Below, in pieces: positions 11,240 to 22,993 of a stretch of DNA of 64,000 nucleotides. Where the stretch lies: NCBI GenBank assembly GCA_050084985.1, contig JBITNC010000001.1, positions 11,470,001 to 11,534,000 of the forward strand, read 5' to 3'. Position 1 is the first letter of the stretch; every line of letters starts with the position of its first letter. A program made the translations under genes and the position numbers. Below the pieces are notes generated by a model that was given only the letters and a program-made list of their open reading frames with translations, did not search any database and was not told where the DNA came from. The stretch comes from Nageia nagi (taxonomy: Eukaryota; Pinophyta).

Positions 11240-12610
11240 TGTGGGTGAGCTAAGGGAGCCTTAGCTTTATTCAGTTCTTATTGTATTGGAATAAATACTC
11301 AATTTTGTTGAGTAATTTAGGGTTGCTATAGAGTTGTTGAGGTGGAAGCTTTAGTTTGAACACAATTGACTTATTTTATAGCATATCCTAAAAGCCCAAA
11401 ATTTACCATGGTGAGATTAGTAGCAAGATCTAATGCAAGTTCCACCATCTAGTCTGAATGTAATCCAAAATATTGATATTGATAAACAACATATGAGTTT
11501 GAAAAATGAGGAGCTAAACATGGGGAACACCATTCTATAATGCCCAGACCATCACTTTATATAGAACTCATCATAACAACATTTTTAAATATTTTAAGGA
11601 CATTTAATTATTTTGGCTAGTTGATCTTGGGCTAGAATTTGGGTTGATACTCATTATCATATCTTTTATAATTAAAGCTTTGATTTTGCCTTTCTTATAG
11701 AGTGAGCTTATTGGTAAGGTTCCTAATAGTTACCTTTAATTTCTTTATTCTTTCTTCCTCTTAAGACTTAGTATTAATATTAGGACCAATGTATGTAGGA
11801 GCATGTAATGCTAGTATCTGATTCTAGACAATAGGTTTAGGAGGAGTTAGTAAGGATAAAAATCCAAGATGAGCAATTTGTGAGACTTATTTAAAAGGTA
11901 AATTAGGAAATAATGGAATAATGGTTCTAGATTATATCTTTTCAAAGGATACCAAGGTATGTTCAAAAGTTTTTGCTATCTACTAAACATTTAGGAAGGT
12001 ATCTCCTAACATAACAATGAACATATTAAGGTTCAATAGAAAGGTCTTCCTATAATATATCAGAACTTGTGCACTTATTGGTCTAATTCTTATTGGAATA
12101 AATTTATATTTTCTCTCAAATATGATATTGAAATCATCAATGGACTCATGAGTATGTATTTTAATTAAAGCCTAACATAACTTTTCCCATGAATTTATAG
12201 ATTGGGTGGTGAGAGTTTTGAACCATTTAGTTGCTTTGCCTTCAAAAGAGTATGATAATAATCTGATCATCACCATTTCATCAATGATATGGAATATTGA
12301 ATCCAACAAAGATACATATTGATAATGTTCATATGGTATTTTACCATATCCATCATACTTAGGTAAAAATTTGAATGTTATTTGAGGTATAGTTGGAGAG
12401 TTAGCTACAGTAACTAAAGGATGAATATTATTCCAAGCAAAAAAATCAATTGGTTGAGCCATGTTTGAAGTATTAGTATCAAGTAAAGGATTTTCTAGGG
12501 TTGAATCAAATTTATATAATAGTGAGATTTCCTTTAAAGGAACTATAAGGAATATAACATGGGAAATCTTTTTCCTATTCCTCTTATGAAGAGCTTATAA
12601 CTCTTAAAAC
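11240..12610 (-). pseudogene. Gypsy gag (decayed)
   Basis: Gag forms the virus-like particle. The best piece is 12462-12172, 96 codons, with FLPKYDGYGKIPYEHYQYV, then MVMIRLLSYSFEGKATKWF and INSWEKL, the retrotransposon-gag pattern (L..F.G.A..W...L...SI.SW). The frame seems to extend a little upstream, to about 12600. Downstream to about 11240 are scattered sensible pieces with stops, including a segment with MVELALDLATNLTMVNFGLL. No intact zinc knuckle is visible. Confidence 0.75.
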
Positions 12611-13960
12611 CTAGGCTATCTAAGAAAATTTCTAGCACTACTTCTATTAAGTCTACATTCTTAAGGTGCTAGGGTCCAAAATATTGATTGGTTGATAGTA
12701 GATTCACTAATAAGGTCAAAAGAAGCTTATAATATTTGAAGAATCTAATTGATAGCAAACCATACATAGCTATATGGCCTATTTACACTCACTAAATATG
12801 AAATTATAGTTCATGTCCCACCAAGCATGTCAAAATAAACGTTTCTACTATTAATCGGTATAATGTAACCTCAAAGGGTTTGGTCTAGTTGAGTTCTCCA
12901 TTACCCATAATAGTAGGTTCCTTGAAAGAGCAAAAGGTGGTGGGAATATTTTCGTGTTGGTTTTTTGCTCAATCTCTAGGTTATAGGTTGATTCTTATCT
13001 ATTGTAAAGGTTTAAAGTAACAAAAAAGAGATAAAAGTAGAGAGTTAATAGAAAGAGATAAATACATTAAACTAAAACTTAAACAAGAACTACATAGCCC
13101 AGAAATTATAGCATAGGTAGCAATCCATAGTCAAGATTAAGAATAGCAAGCTATCTTACCCTTGGGGTCTCATAATTACAATACACAGCCATAACTTAAG
13201 ACATCATTCCATACATAATATTCACATAAAAAATAAATAGCCACTTGTTTCAAAAGGGAAAAGCATTATCTATTTGCATTATCATGTATGAAAACACCTT
13301 ACAAACCTAGGAAAATTTGCTAGAATGTCTGACCTTATTGATTTCTAATAGTCTACCATTTATACATTTACATGCCCTATTGGCTTGTTATCTATCATCA
13401 ATATACATAATTACTCTTCTTAGTTGAAGTTGGAAAAGAAAACTATTTATAATAAATATTACAATTGTATTAAATTACATAGTGAACAGGTACTAATAGC
13501 ATGATTATCTAAAAATTTATAATTTTTGAATAGTTATATCCCTTGAGCTATAATATTTCTAACATGTCATTGATTGCTCTATTTTTTGATCTTGTAGTTG
13601 ATTGAAGATGGTACTATAGCTAATTTAATAAGTATTCATCTTTAATTTGATAGGTATGATCTGGTACTACGTCCTATAAATAGTCATCTACTTCTTTGCA
13701 ACCATTGATGATCCATACTATGGTTCTTGATTGAATAGATTAATAGGGTTGATGAATAATATTTCAAGTTATTTTGATAAGAAACTACCATTATTATATG
13801 GAATTGAGTTGAAGTCAACATATTAATAGAGCCTTGAGGTTCTAACACTTAAGAGCAAGTGGAATTAGATGTTACTTCTTACCCATTACTCTCACCTTAT
13901 TATGGTGGGTTCTATTTCATTTCTCTGGGCTCTGTTGATGATCTGGCTCTCTTTATTACC
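12611..13960. other. Non-coding stretch upstream of the gag of the old gypsy element
   Basis: I see no coding frame, LTR terminus or primer-binding site that I can defend. It should contain the leader, and possibly the 5' LTR, of the element whose gag ends at 12610. Confidence 0.3.
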
Positions 13961-14260
13961 CATTGATTTTGGCCAAAAGTTCTAACATCATCACTCAAAA
14001 TTGGTGAACTTTATTTGGTATCTTCATGAATCTTCACCTACCATTACTTATTTTGGGAACTGTTGATTTTAGCCAAAAATGATGATGTCATTATTGAAAA
14101 TTAGTGGGTTTTATTTGGTATCTTCATGAATCTTCACCCACCATTACTTGTTATGAGACTCATTTATTTTAGCCAAAAATGATCATATCAATATTAAAAA
14201 TTAATAGGCTCTATTTACTTATGGGCATCTCTCACTGATTATTTGGACATAACTTGGGCC
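13961..14260. repeat. Tandem repeat, about 100 bp x 3
   Basis: Units start at about 13961, 14061 and 14161 with 'ttgattttggccaaaa' or a variant. Each continues into a shared phrase around 'ttatttggtatcttcatgaa' and 'caccattactt'. The third copy is the most diverged and is truncated. Confidence 0.8.
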
Positions 14261-14264
14261 CACT

Positions 14265-14339
14265 TTTACAATAACTCCTAGACACTGTATTTACAACAAC
14301 TCCTAAAGATTGTATTTACAACAACTCTTAGATGTTATA
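14265..14339. repeat. Tandem repeat, 25 bp x 3
   Basis: The unit 'tttacaacaactcctagac' or a variant starts at 14265, 14290 and 14315. It directly follows the 100-bp array. Confidence 0.75.
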
Positions 14340-15128
14340 TTTAGACTTTTCACTTTCCTTACAATACTACCAGATGTGATACATCTATACCTAGACATGA
14401 ATCTTCTATTCATATAGTTCCTGGCCCTTTTGACTACTAACATGACTTAAGGTTTATCCCTAGGAGTTATTGCAACACTTGCTAGATTTTGACTAGAAAT
14501 TTATATGGCAAAATATCAAAAACCAAAACTTATACATACAATATTGAAATGTTGACAACACCTAGAATTCTTCAAACTTAAGACTAATAGAAGACTCAAA
14601 AGAATTTTTTAAAAATAATGAAAGAATAAAAGAATGATAGTATGTTACCCCAACTCAGAGTGCAATTTTTAAAGAATATAGCTACAAGCAACTCAAAAAA
14701 CAAGATCAACTAGATATATCATATACACTCATATAAGATACATGTCATGCATAAACTGATCAAATATACCAAGTCATCACATATGGACAATGAACCAAGT
14801 GATATTAATGCATTTTCAACTAATGATATAAAAAATATCATCAATTTAAAAAAAAAAAACAAAATTTGATTTTTGTGTTTATTTTAGATCACTATTGTGT
14901 ATTTGTTGAGGGTATATGAAAGTGTCATCATAACATAATATTTTATAATTTAACTCACCCCCTTGATGATAACTTCATCAAAGAAATACTTATGTGACCA
15001 CATTAGCTTAACCATATCATAAATGATCAAAAAATAATATAACTAAATCACAAGTTTATATTTTTAAGCCATAAATGCCAACTTGACCAAACACAAAGCC
15101 AAGATTTTCAAAGCATATATCACATACT
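14340..15128. other. Non-coding AT-rich DNA
   Basis: No reading frame or terminus is recognised. A C-rich tract at 14956-14964 ('cacccccttgatg') reads on the minus strand as a purine tract of the kind used as a polypurine tract, but no LTR start follows it. Confidence 0.25.
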
Positions 15129-15296
15129 AAATAAACTTGATTTTACCAAGAGTGAGCCAAGATGTGACAATAAATAAACTTGAATTTACCAAGAATGAAT
15201 CAAATTGTCATAATAAATAAACTTAACTTTACCAAGAGTGAGTCAAGATGCCACAATAAATAAACTTGACTTTACCAAGAGTGATTCAAGATGCTA
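15129..15296. repeat. Tandem repeat, about 42 bp x 4
   Basis: The unit 'aaataaacttgactttacc' plus 'aagagtgagtcaagatg' starts at about 15129, 15172, 15214 and 15256. Copies differ by a few substitutions. Confidence 0.85.
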
Positions 15297-16894
15297 TCTT
15301 AACCATGCTACTAGTTAAGATGTATATGATGGAAAAAGATAGCATTCATCCAACAAAGATGCAATTTTATATCAAATATTGTAATGTGAATAAGGGTAAA
15401 CATTTTTAACCACTCTAACATTCAATACTCATGGAGAAAGTAGAACCTTGTTAACTACTCCAAGTATGTAGTTATGGAGAAGGGCCAACCTTTTTCACCA
15501 CTCCATATACTACAAGAAGCAATGTGGCAAACAATCCATTGTTATGGATATAACTTCCCAACATGGAAGTAAAATGTGTTAAATAGTGCCCTGTAATTCA
15601 TTACAAATATGCCAAGCCAATACTTATAGTAACAACCCTCCTAAGGATAAAGTAAGTATTACTTCACTCCTTCTTGAGGATAAATTTATCAATGAAGTCT
15701 TGTTTTGATGGACAATAAATACAAAGTCCCATAAAAAAATTTACTTTTTGATAAAAATATCCTTGGATTTTATATTTGTTAGCAATGTGGCACAATCTAT
15801 CAACATGGATATTCATCCAAAATATGGAAGTATACTTAGATTTTACTCCCCCTTAAGGGTAACTTCATAAAAATTGAAGCATATTACAAAACTCTACACA
15901 TGTAGAGAGGAATGTACATTTCTCAAAGGTACTTGTACACTTCCTTTCCAAAGGAAGATTAATATTGCATTATCAATATCCTCAATAAGTCTTGTGAAGA
16001 AAAATTTAAAAACTTTTTACTTCAAAAAGTATAATATCCACTATTGAGTAACTTTATAAAATCTACTCTAACAAGCATGGGTGCACATAAAACAAAATCC
16101 AACTAGGATAAAAAATAGTGTGCATAATCAACGAGGATAGTAATGTGCATAACATATTTAATTTTAAAATTCAAAAAAACATTTTTATCAACCATTGATA
16201 ACAAAATCCAATTCATAGTTCAATGCACATAATAAATCTTTATGCAATATAAATTAATTTTAATTTGCAATCCAAAGGATAGTACATAAAAAATTAGACA
16301 AATATTCATAATGCACATCCACAAGTTTCCATTTTAATAATGTGCAAATTTAATTATTAACATATTGGACATTATCAATTAATGTTATCAATTAAAGTTG
16401 ATATAAATATATCCAATGTTGAAAGAATTTGTAAGTAATAGTTGCAACTAATTACTTTAATTATTTTTATTATTACCAAAGAAGGAATAGGATGTGCAAA
16501 TTATCATAGTATTTTACCTTAAAAAGTTATCCAAAACTTTAAGGAAAGATTTGATACTTCTCAAAAAATATATTTGTAAGTTGTAGAAACCAAAGCTATA
16601 ATTCTCACTTTATAAAAAATGCATGCCCATATTTTTAAAAAAATATCAATTTACATAAAGAGACCATGATATTTTTATTTACTTAAAAAAGGCAATACCC
16701 CTTCTTTAAAAAATTACCCCATAAAAAACTATTTCTTAAAATAAAAAAGATACCTCCTTTCTTATTATAAAAAATAATAATTTTTTTAGAAATTGAAAAA
16801 TAAACAAGTTTTTTTATAAAAAAAATCATTTCTTAAAAAACACTTGTTTATTATTTTTTTAATAAATAATATTTTTAAAAAATTAAATAAATTA
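15297..16894. other. Non-coding AT-rich DNA
   Basis: No coding frame is seen. There is a weak repeat of phrases like 'atgtggcaaacaatcc' and 'aatatggaagtatac'. A 'ttttactcccccttaaggg' tract at about 15840 is purine-rich on the minus strand. Homopolymer A/T runs become dense from 16600. Confidence 0.25.
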
Positions 16895-17210
16895 GGGGGT
16901 TGCTAGCTGAGCATGCCTCTCTCCAAGGGGGGTAGCCATCTAGGGTTGAGTGTGCCTCCCTAAGGAGAGGCCATCGACCAAGGCCATGCATGCCTCCCTA
17001 ATGGGGGCCACCAACTAGAGCTGCGCATGCCACTCCAAGGGGGCATTGGCTTACTTCATGCACCACCAAAGGGTATTGATAGAGCCACACATGCCACCAT
17101 AAAGGGGGGCCATTGGCTAGAGTCACATATGCTGACAAGGGCCAAACATGCCCACTAGAGGTCACTAGTTGTAAGCCACATAGGGTTGAGCATGCCCATA
17201 TTTTTACTCA
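16895..17210. repeat. GC-rich degenerate repeat island with CATGCC motif
   Basis: In strongly AT-rich surroundings this 300-bp block is G- and C-rich. It carries degenerate units of about 40-50 bp, each with a form of 'gagcatgcc', followed by a C/G run ('aagggggg') and a 'ccat.g.cta' phrase. It lies just left of an A/T-only tract (17215-17345) and about 600 bp inside the LTR at 17845, so it is probably part of that element's leader. Confidence 0.6.
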
Positions 17211-17829
17211 TTATTTTTTAAAAATAAACTTTATTTTTTATTTTTTTTTTTTTAAATATATATACAAAAAAAAAAAAAATTGTATTATATATTTTTTAAA
17301 AAATACCAAAATTAAATAAAAAAATACAAAAAAGTTTAACAAATATATATTCTATTTTTTTTAAAATATGCATGCAATGAAATTTTTGCATGCAATCAGA
17401 TATTTCATGCATGCATGCACTTTAGTTTTTACAAACATATTGTAAAAATTATGCAATAGCATTATAGTGTTGTATAAACTAAAAATTACAAGATTTTTAA
17501 TTATTTCTATACTAAATAGAAACTTGCAATTTTTAAGCTATAACAACCCATCTAAGTAAGTTTACGTAAAAATTTGCATATTATTACTACACATTAAGCA
17601 ATTTTTTTCAAAAATTGCAACTAACAAATTGTTAGTAAAACAAAATAATGCATGGTAAAAAATTTAACTAACATGTTCTTTAATCAAATTTTGCTAAAAC
17701 TCACCATCAAGAAACCAGAAGAGGTTAGTGATAAAAGCAAAAATTTGACAAGAAAAGGTAAATTATATCTTCAAACCCTTTTACCTCAATAGTTTGGATG
17801 GAGAATGAAGAGGAAGGACCTTTAGGGAT
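17211..17829. other. Low-complexity A/T tract and short leader
   Basis: 17215-17345 is nearly pure A/T. 17360-17425 has repeated 'gcatgca' tetramers. The remaining leader reaches the primer-binding site at 17830. No coding frame. Confidence 0.4.
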
Positions 17830-17842
17830 GGCTCTGATACCA
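17830..17842 (-). promoter_or_regulatory. Primer-binding site, initiator-Met tRNA type
   Basis: On the minus strand TGGTATCAGAGCC follows the LTR end after a TG spacer. This is the classic plant retrotransposon site complementary to the 3' end of initiator methionine tRNA. Confidence 0.85.
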
Positions 17843-17844
17843 CA

Positions 17845-18368
17845 TGATGGAATTTAAGGATACCATATAACCAAGATCACATTGAAGTTTCTCTAACAAA
17901 TCAACCATTCATCCATATACCAATGCATGAAACAATCACACAAAATATAACATATGATGCATAGTGGTTCCTCCATCTCTTGGAAGTACATCCACTTTGA
18001 ACCATCATTCTATTACTTTCTCAAAAGATAACTCTCCTACAACTCTACATGAAAAGCATTACCATGCTTCATCAAGTTAGATCAAGTTACATAATGAGAG
18101 GGTACCTCTTATTTATAAGAACTAACCCACCCTTTAACCTTTCTTTTACTCAAGGATAAGGTTAAAGGTGTTTCTATATTTATCCTCTTTCTATATTTAT
18201 TCTTCTTCTATTTGTATTCCTTAATTCTTTAAGGTATCTAAAGATACTTTAAGCATTGACTGAATTTACATTAAAGAGAAATATTACACAATATTACATT
18301 ACAATTTCTAATAATAAAATGATATACAAATATAATTGAGTACCTTTCTTCCATTATAATATACAACA
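17845..18368 (-). mobile_element. 5' LTR (about 524 bp) of a minus-strand element; partner LTR not found
   Basis: Read on the minus strand the LTR begins TGTTGTATATTATAATGG at 18368 and ends TTAAATTCCATCA at 17845, next to the initiator-Met primer-binding site. The body therefore extends left. I could not find the second LTR anywhere to the left in this window, nor copia-type genes in the 5 kb to the left, so the element is truncated, non-autonomous, or has a very long leader. The right flank 'ttatc' (18369-18373) would be one half of its target duplication. Confidence 0.65.
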
Positions 18369-19367
18369 TTATCGATTTCTTGACCTAGTTTTATGGTATG
18401 GGGATGGTATCTCTTTTCCACACATTGTAGTAACATATGTGTTCATAATCCTTAGTCTCTCTAAAGAGATTAATTTCCTCCTTGTTGGAATTATGTTTCT
18501 TCATGTGGCCCCTTCCAAGAGAGTTAATTCTAGTTGTAGAAGTGATCTATTCTAAAGATATATGAAACTTGGTATTTTTGAACTAAACCTATCCCTCCTT
18601 ATAGATATTTGTAATTACCTAAATAACCAAAATTATTTCTCCATGACACCTATGCATGAGGTTTTTTAATCCTCATGGTTGAAGATTTTTCCAAATGTCT
18701 CAATCAATAATCCAATTGAGAATTGAGCTCCACAATAATGGTAATGTGTACCTAGTTAAAGTTTTTAGATTAATTGAAGATGATGATACATATTTGATTT
18801 TACCTAACTTATTATAATGTATTTGTATTTGTAGAAGATAGTAGGACTCTTTTCATTCTTGAGTTAGGTGATATTCATACTTCAAAATTGATGGAAAGAA
18901 TATGTCTATGAAAAATTATAATTATTTGAAAAAGTAAGATTTTCCATGCATAGTAGGTTGTATTTACAATTATGATTAATTATTTAGAATGATTAGAGTT
19001 TATAGCATCCTTTCTTATATTTTGGGTGATTTGATTTTCTAATGTGTCATTATAGGAGATTCATGACATACCATACGACATTGATATTTAAGAGGTGTAC
19101 AACCTCTATTTTTAATTATTTTTATAATCATTTGGAGGGAGAGATTAAAAATCCTTAACTTTAAGTTAGAATAGTTTACATTCCATTAGTAATCTATCTA
19201 GCCATCTCTCTATAGTCTACCTCATTTTTTTATGGTCTACAAGTAGGGCATCTTCCTATATTGGCTATCTTTAAAATTATTTATGTGGTCCTCAGTGGTT
19301 TAGGGTTATCCTTAGAATTGATAGTATTTGATGATTCCTTAATATTCAATGAGTGATTGGGTTGTAA
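18369..19367. other. Non-coding DNA between two LTR elements
   Basis: No supported gene or repeat. This is the flank into which the LARD-like element at 19373 inserted. Confidence 0.3.
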
Positions 19368-19372
19368 TGTTA
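19368..19372. repeat. Target-site duplication TGTTA, left copy
   Basis: The 5 bases TGTTA just left of the LARD-like element are repeated exactly at 46701-46705 after its right end. Confidence 0.85.
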
Positions 19373-22230
19373 TGTAAAGAACCACTATCTCACTCTAAAA
19401 TCCACACTAATTTTTTTTAAGTACATAAATTCTAGGTGAGTTCCACCCAATAAAATAAATATGTTTCAATATTCAATTATATTGGTCATTTATATTACAA
19501 TTTATTCAACAATCACTAAGAAGCATTTTCAAAAGTCACTTATTCCATATCGATACAATATTGTCTTCATTTTCGTACATCATATAAATCAAATATAATG
19601 ACTTAACAAAATATCCTTTCAAAGTAAAACATAAATTAGAATATTATGCTTGATATTCAAGATAATTAAACAATATAAAACATTATATACATTTCTCTTT
19701 CTCACAATAAATAAAGTTATCAACTTAATATAAATAATGCATAAAAGTGAAATTCATCAAACCAAACACCAAAGTATCCATCCACAACATAGGATTTGAG
19801 CTAATGCTCAAGAAAACCCTAGGCATTTCCTCTCTAGGTAAACCCTTGGTAGCTATGCTACCTAATAATAGTTTATTATTACCATAATAACATTATTCCC
19901 ATAATATTTTTGGGCATAACCAAACACATGCTCCATCCACACAAAGACTTCCTCCAAAATAAGGTCTTCATGTAACTCAATTTACACATGTCATATTTCA
20001 TATTAAGTACATAAAATGTACTATGTAACATAACAATATAAGGTGTCATAAATCCAATACTAAATGTACCACCACATTCCATGGATTCAACATCAAGTGT
20101 ATTCAACACACTTTTATACTATCAACCAAGAAGTACTTCAATAATAAGCTCTCATCATAATGTGATGATGATGTAATCAAATAATAGTAGGATTCTTTAA
20201 CTAACTGAAAGTAATTAGAAATTACTCATATGGTTTACCTACTTTAGCTTGACAAATTGCTTTACAATCATCTTAGCATAAAAAGTTACAACTAGATTAT
20301 TATTCAAAAATCAAACCTTGCAATAAAAATATAACCATATATCAACACTCATAAATAAACTTTAAACTAATAAGGAGATTTCAACTAAATCAAGGTCTAC
20401 ATGATATTTCATGGTTAGTCTATTAATAATAATCCTAATGATTAGGTTACAACAATAGGTGACCTCATCTACTACATATCCTTCTATACAATTATCAATG
20501 CATAATGTAACACATGCATTTAATTTCAAATTATATCTTTCTTGAACAACAACAAGGTATAAAGAAACATAGTAATAATATGTTATCAATCCATTGCTAA
20601 GTGCTTTACCAAGAACTATGGATCCAACACCATGTTACCACCATGCACTAATATAAAATAGAAACATTACCATTTATAAAATAAGCCCTTTATAGATCAA
20701 AATAATGACACAAGCTCCATTATACTAACTTAATCTTTATTAGATAACAATTAGTTGAATCCAAATATCCAATACTATTTTCAATACCATAATAATAACA
20801 AATAACATAATACACTAAGCTGACATGGCCCCATTCATTTACAATCACATAGTTAGCTTATCAAAATACCTACTACAATAAACTTAGTGTTCTTGATAAC
20901 CATCAAAATTTAAAAGTATCACTATAGGTAAAAAAAATTATTTATATAAAATACCTTTATTTAATAATCAATATATGGCTAATTAATAACACCTTTCGAT
21001 TTAATTAGTAAAAGAGAAGATATTTTTGGAGTAATATACCCATTACTCCAAAAATATATTCATTTAAAAGGTGTTCATTATTTTAAAATAAAAACCCATA
21101 CTAATTACTAAAAAATCTTAGTGTTCAATTAATAGTTAACTTCTAAGAAATGAAAAAAAATTCCCATGCATGAATTAAGAAATAAAATTGCAAACCTATG
21201 ATTTACAAGGCATTCCTTGGATATTGACATCTCTATCACATAATTGTAAACTCCAATATTCATCCTCCTCCTTTGACCTACCTTCTTTAGAAAGGTATTA
21301 ATTGATATACTCATCTTGAATGTCATCAAGATTGATATCATGTTGCACAAAAGGTATTTGAATAGCTTCTGTAGTAGGTCTGATAGATGCAACTAGATAT
21401 GATGTCACCTAAATTTGATCTTGAGGCATCGAAATTTTCAATATATATGTATGTAAATCCATATAGTTACAAGTTTCACTTTAGTTCATCTTGAGTGGTA
21501 GGTGTATTATATTTAGAATAACCCCCCTACATTCAACCCAACTTCCCATTTATCTGATATTTGAAAAAGAGAAAAGGATAATGTACACTTAAATTTTGAT
21601 AGAGGAAGATTGTTGCCACAAACTCTCCTATTCCTTCATTTTGTGATTTACAAACACCAAGCATACACCTCTATGTGTAAATGTAGAATTTTATGAGCAT
21701 TTGAGATTGAAGTTCAAATTTCCACAATATAACTCACATGGCCCATGTGAATAATGCACATATAGCAATTCATTTCCAAATTAATGCAATACAATTCACT
21801 CAATTGTTAAAGTGTTATAGTCTAGACCTTTATACCATACAACTTTTCTATGCCTACCACAATGCCACCACACTTTGCATACATGCCAAATGTATTCACA
21901 ACAACAACATTAATGTAAAAATATTTTTAACTATTCTTTGATGGATATCTATACCTTGTTTTAACAATTGCATAATTGCACATACTAGAAGATTACTGGT
22001 AAATAATATAGAGTTTTGATTTTACATTTCATTTAAATGAATTTACTTAATGGTCTCTAGGTCCTTATTATATAACACATTTCTCATGTGTATTCTAATC
22101 ATTTCCTTCTCAAAGTTGCATCTGCCATGAGGCATTTCATAAATAATCCTTAAACCTTGTAATATGTCTATTTTTTTCATAATCCTAATTATTTTAGACC
22201 ATACATCTACTACTAAAGAGTCATCTCACC
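19373..22230 (-). mobile_element. 3' LTR of the LARD, first part (interrupted at 22231)
   Basis: This matches 33854-36634 along its length, with scattered substitutions and small indels (more than 90 percent identical by eye in aligned blocks). Its terminus TGTAAAGAACCACTATC is shared by both copies. It continues at 30701-31718 after the Tat-like insertion. It holds only short chance ORFs. It has lost nearly all CpG in 21180-22150, where the sister LTR keeps them. Confidence 0.85.
22226..22230. repeat. Target-site duplication TCACC, left copy
   Basis: TCACC precedes the Tat-like element and recurs at 30701-30705. The uninterrupted sister LTR has one TCACC at 45921-45925, confirming the insertion point. 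Confidence 0.95.
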
Positions 22231-22871
22231 TGTAGATGCTTCAAAATGAACTTTTATGTATTTAATAAATCATTTTAATCCCTTAATAGATTATTATGTA
22301 ACAAGGGATTAAAAATGTATAAAAGAGATGTAGGCCATGTATTTGACCCTTGTGGATTGTACAAGGGGTCAAAATATCAAAGTCATGTAAAATTGTATCA
22401 TATATAAAGGCATCATTTGATGACCTATAGAATATGAGTGAATTATGGGAAAATAATCATTGTAAGCTAATACAAGAATTATCAATTAAATATCATTTGA
22501 AGGATTGCAATTTGTTTTTTCTATCTACATTATGCATCTATTATTCTATAAGTTTGCATGTATGTTCATAATTTGATTATTCACTAATTCATTCATCACT
22601 ACATTCTTGTTCATATCTATAATTTTGCTCATCTTATGACATCGATGGCATGGCAATTCTAGGACATCAATGGCGTACTTGTTCATGAATGTATGCTCTA
22701 TCTTTTGTGCATTTTATGATTAATGGAATGAATATAGAATCTAAGTAAACACTACTACATTCTTGATACATGTTATTGCCATATTTATGATATATTGTCA
22801 ATATTTACAAAGCAAAGCAATAGTTCATTAATCAATCCCATTTGTATTAATTGCATTATTTACCATCTACA
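22231..22871 (+). mobile_element. 5' LTR of the plus-strand Tat-like element
   Basis: It begins TGTAGATGCTTCAAAATG and ends ACCATCTACA, so the termini TGTAGAT/ATCTACA form a 7-bp inverted repeat. It is longer than its 588-bp partner at 30113-30700 because of small indels. Confidence 0.9.
22401..22409 (+). promoter_or_regulatory. LTR TATA box
   Basis: TATATAAAG lies about 170 bp into the LTR and is conserved in the partner LTR at 30282-30290. It is a good candidate core promoter, giving U3 of roughly 200 bp. Confidence 0.6.
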
Positions 22872-22874
22872 TTT

Positions 22875-22883
22875 TGGTGAACC
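22875..22883 (+). promoter_or_regulatory. Primer-binding site TGGTGAACC
   Basis: It follows the LTR after a TTT spacer. The same TTT plus TGGTGAACC occurs next to the 5' LTR of the sister element (45277-45288, minus strand). I do not assign the primer tRNA. Confidence 0.65.
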
Positions 22884-22993
22884 TAAATGCTTGATTTATC
22901 TTTCCCTAGAGGTGAGATTGCACTAACCCTTCTTATCAGAATCAAGCCTCTAATACTATATATTTGTATGTTGAGGATGCCATTGGCATTAAG

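Larger units (their letters stand above)
2945..12610 (-). mobile_element. Old Tat-like Ty3/gypsy element with upstream aRNH and an env-position ORF; LTRs not identified
   Basis: On the minus strand the decayed domains run gag, protease, archaeal-type RNase H, reverse transcriptase, RNase H, integrase, then a long unknown ORF. All have stops and frameshifts. I found neither LTR. The left one may lie beyond the inserted element at 2090-2938. The right one may be within 12611-17829, or may be the LTR at 17845-18368 if the leader is about 5 kb long. Boundaries given are those of recognisable coding sequence. Confidence 0.7.

Noticed and set aside
17113-17319. Plus-strand 68-codon ORF
   Set aside because: It runs from the GC-rich repeat island into an A/T homopolymer tract; a low-complexity artefact.
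20362-21392. Minus-strand ORFs in the LARD LTR, repeated at 34363-35841
   Set aside because: They recur only because the LTR is duplicated; frames differ between copies by indels and show no domain.
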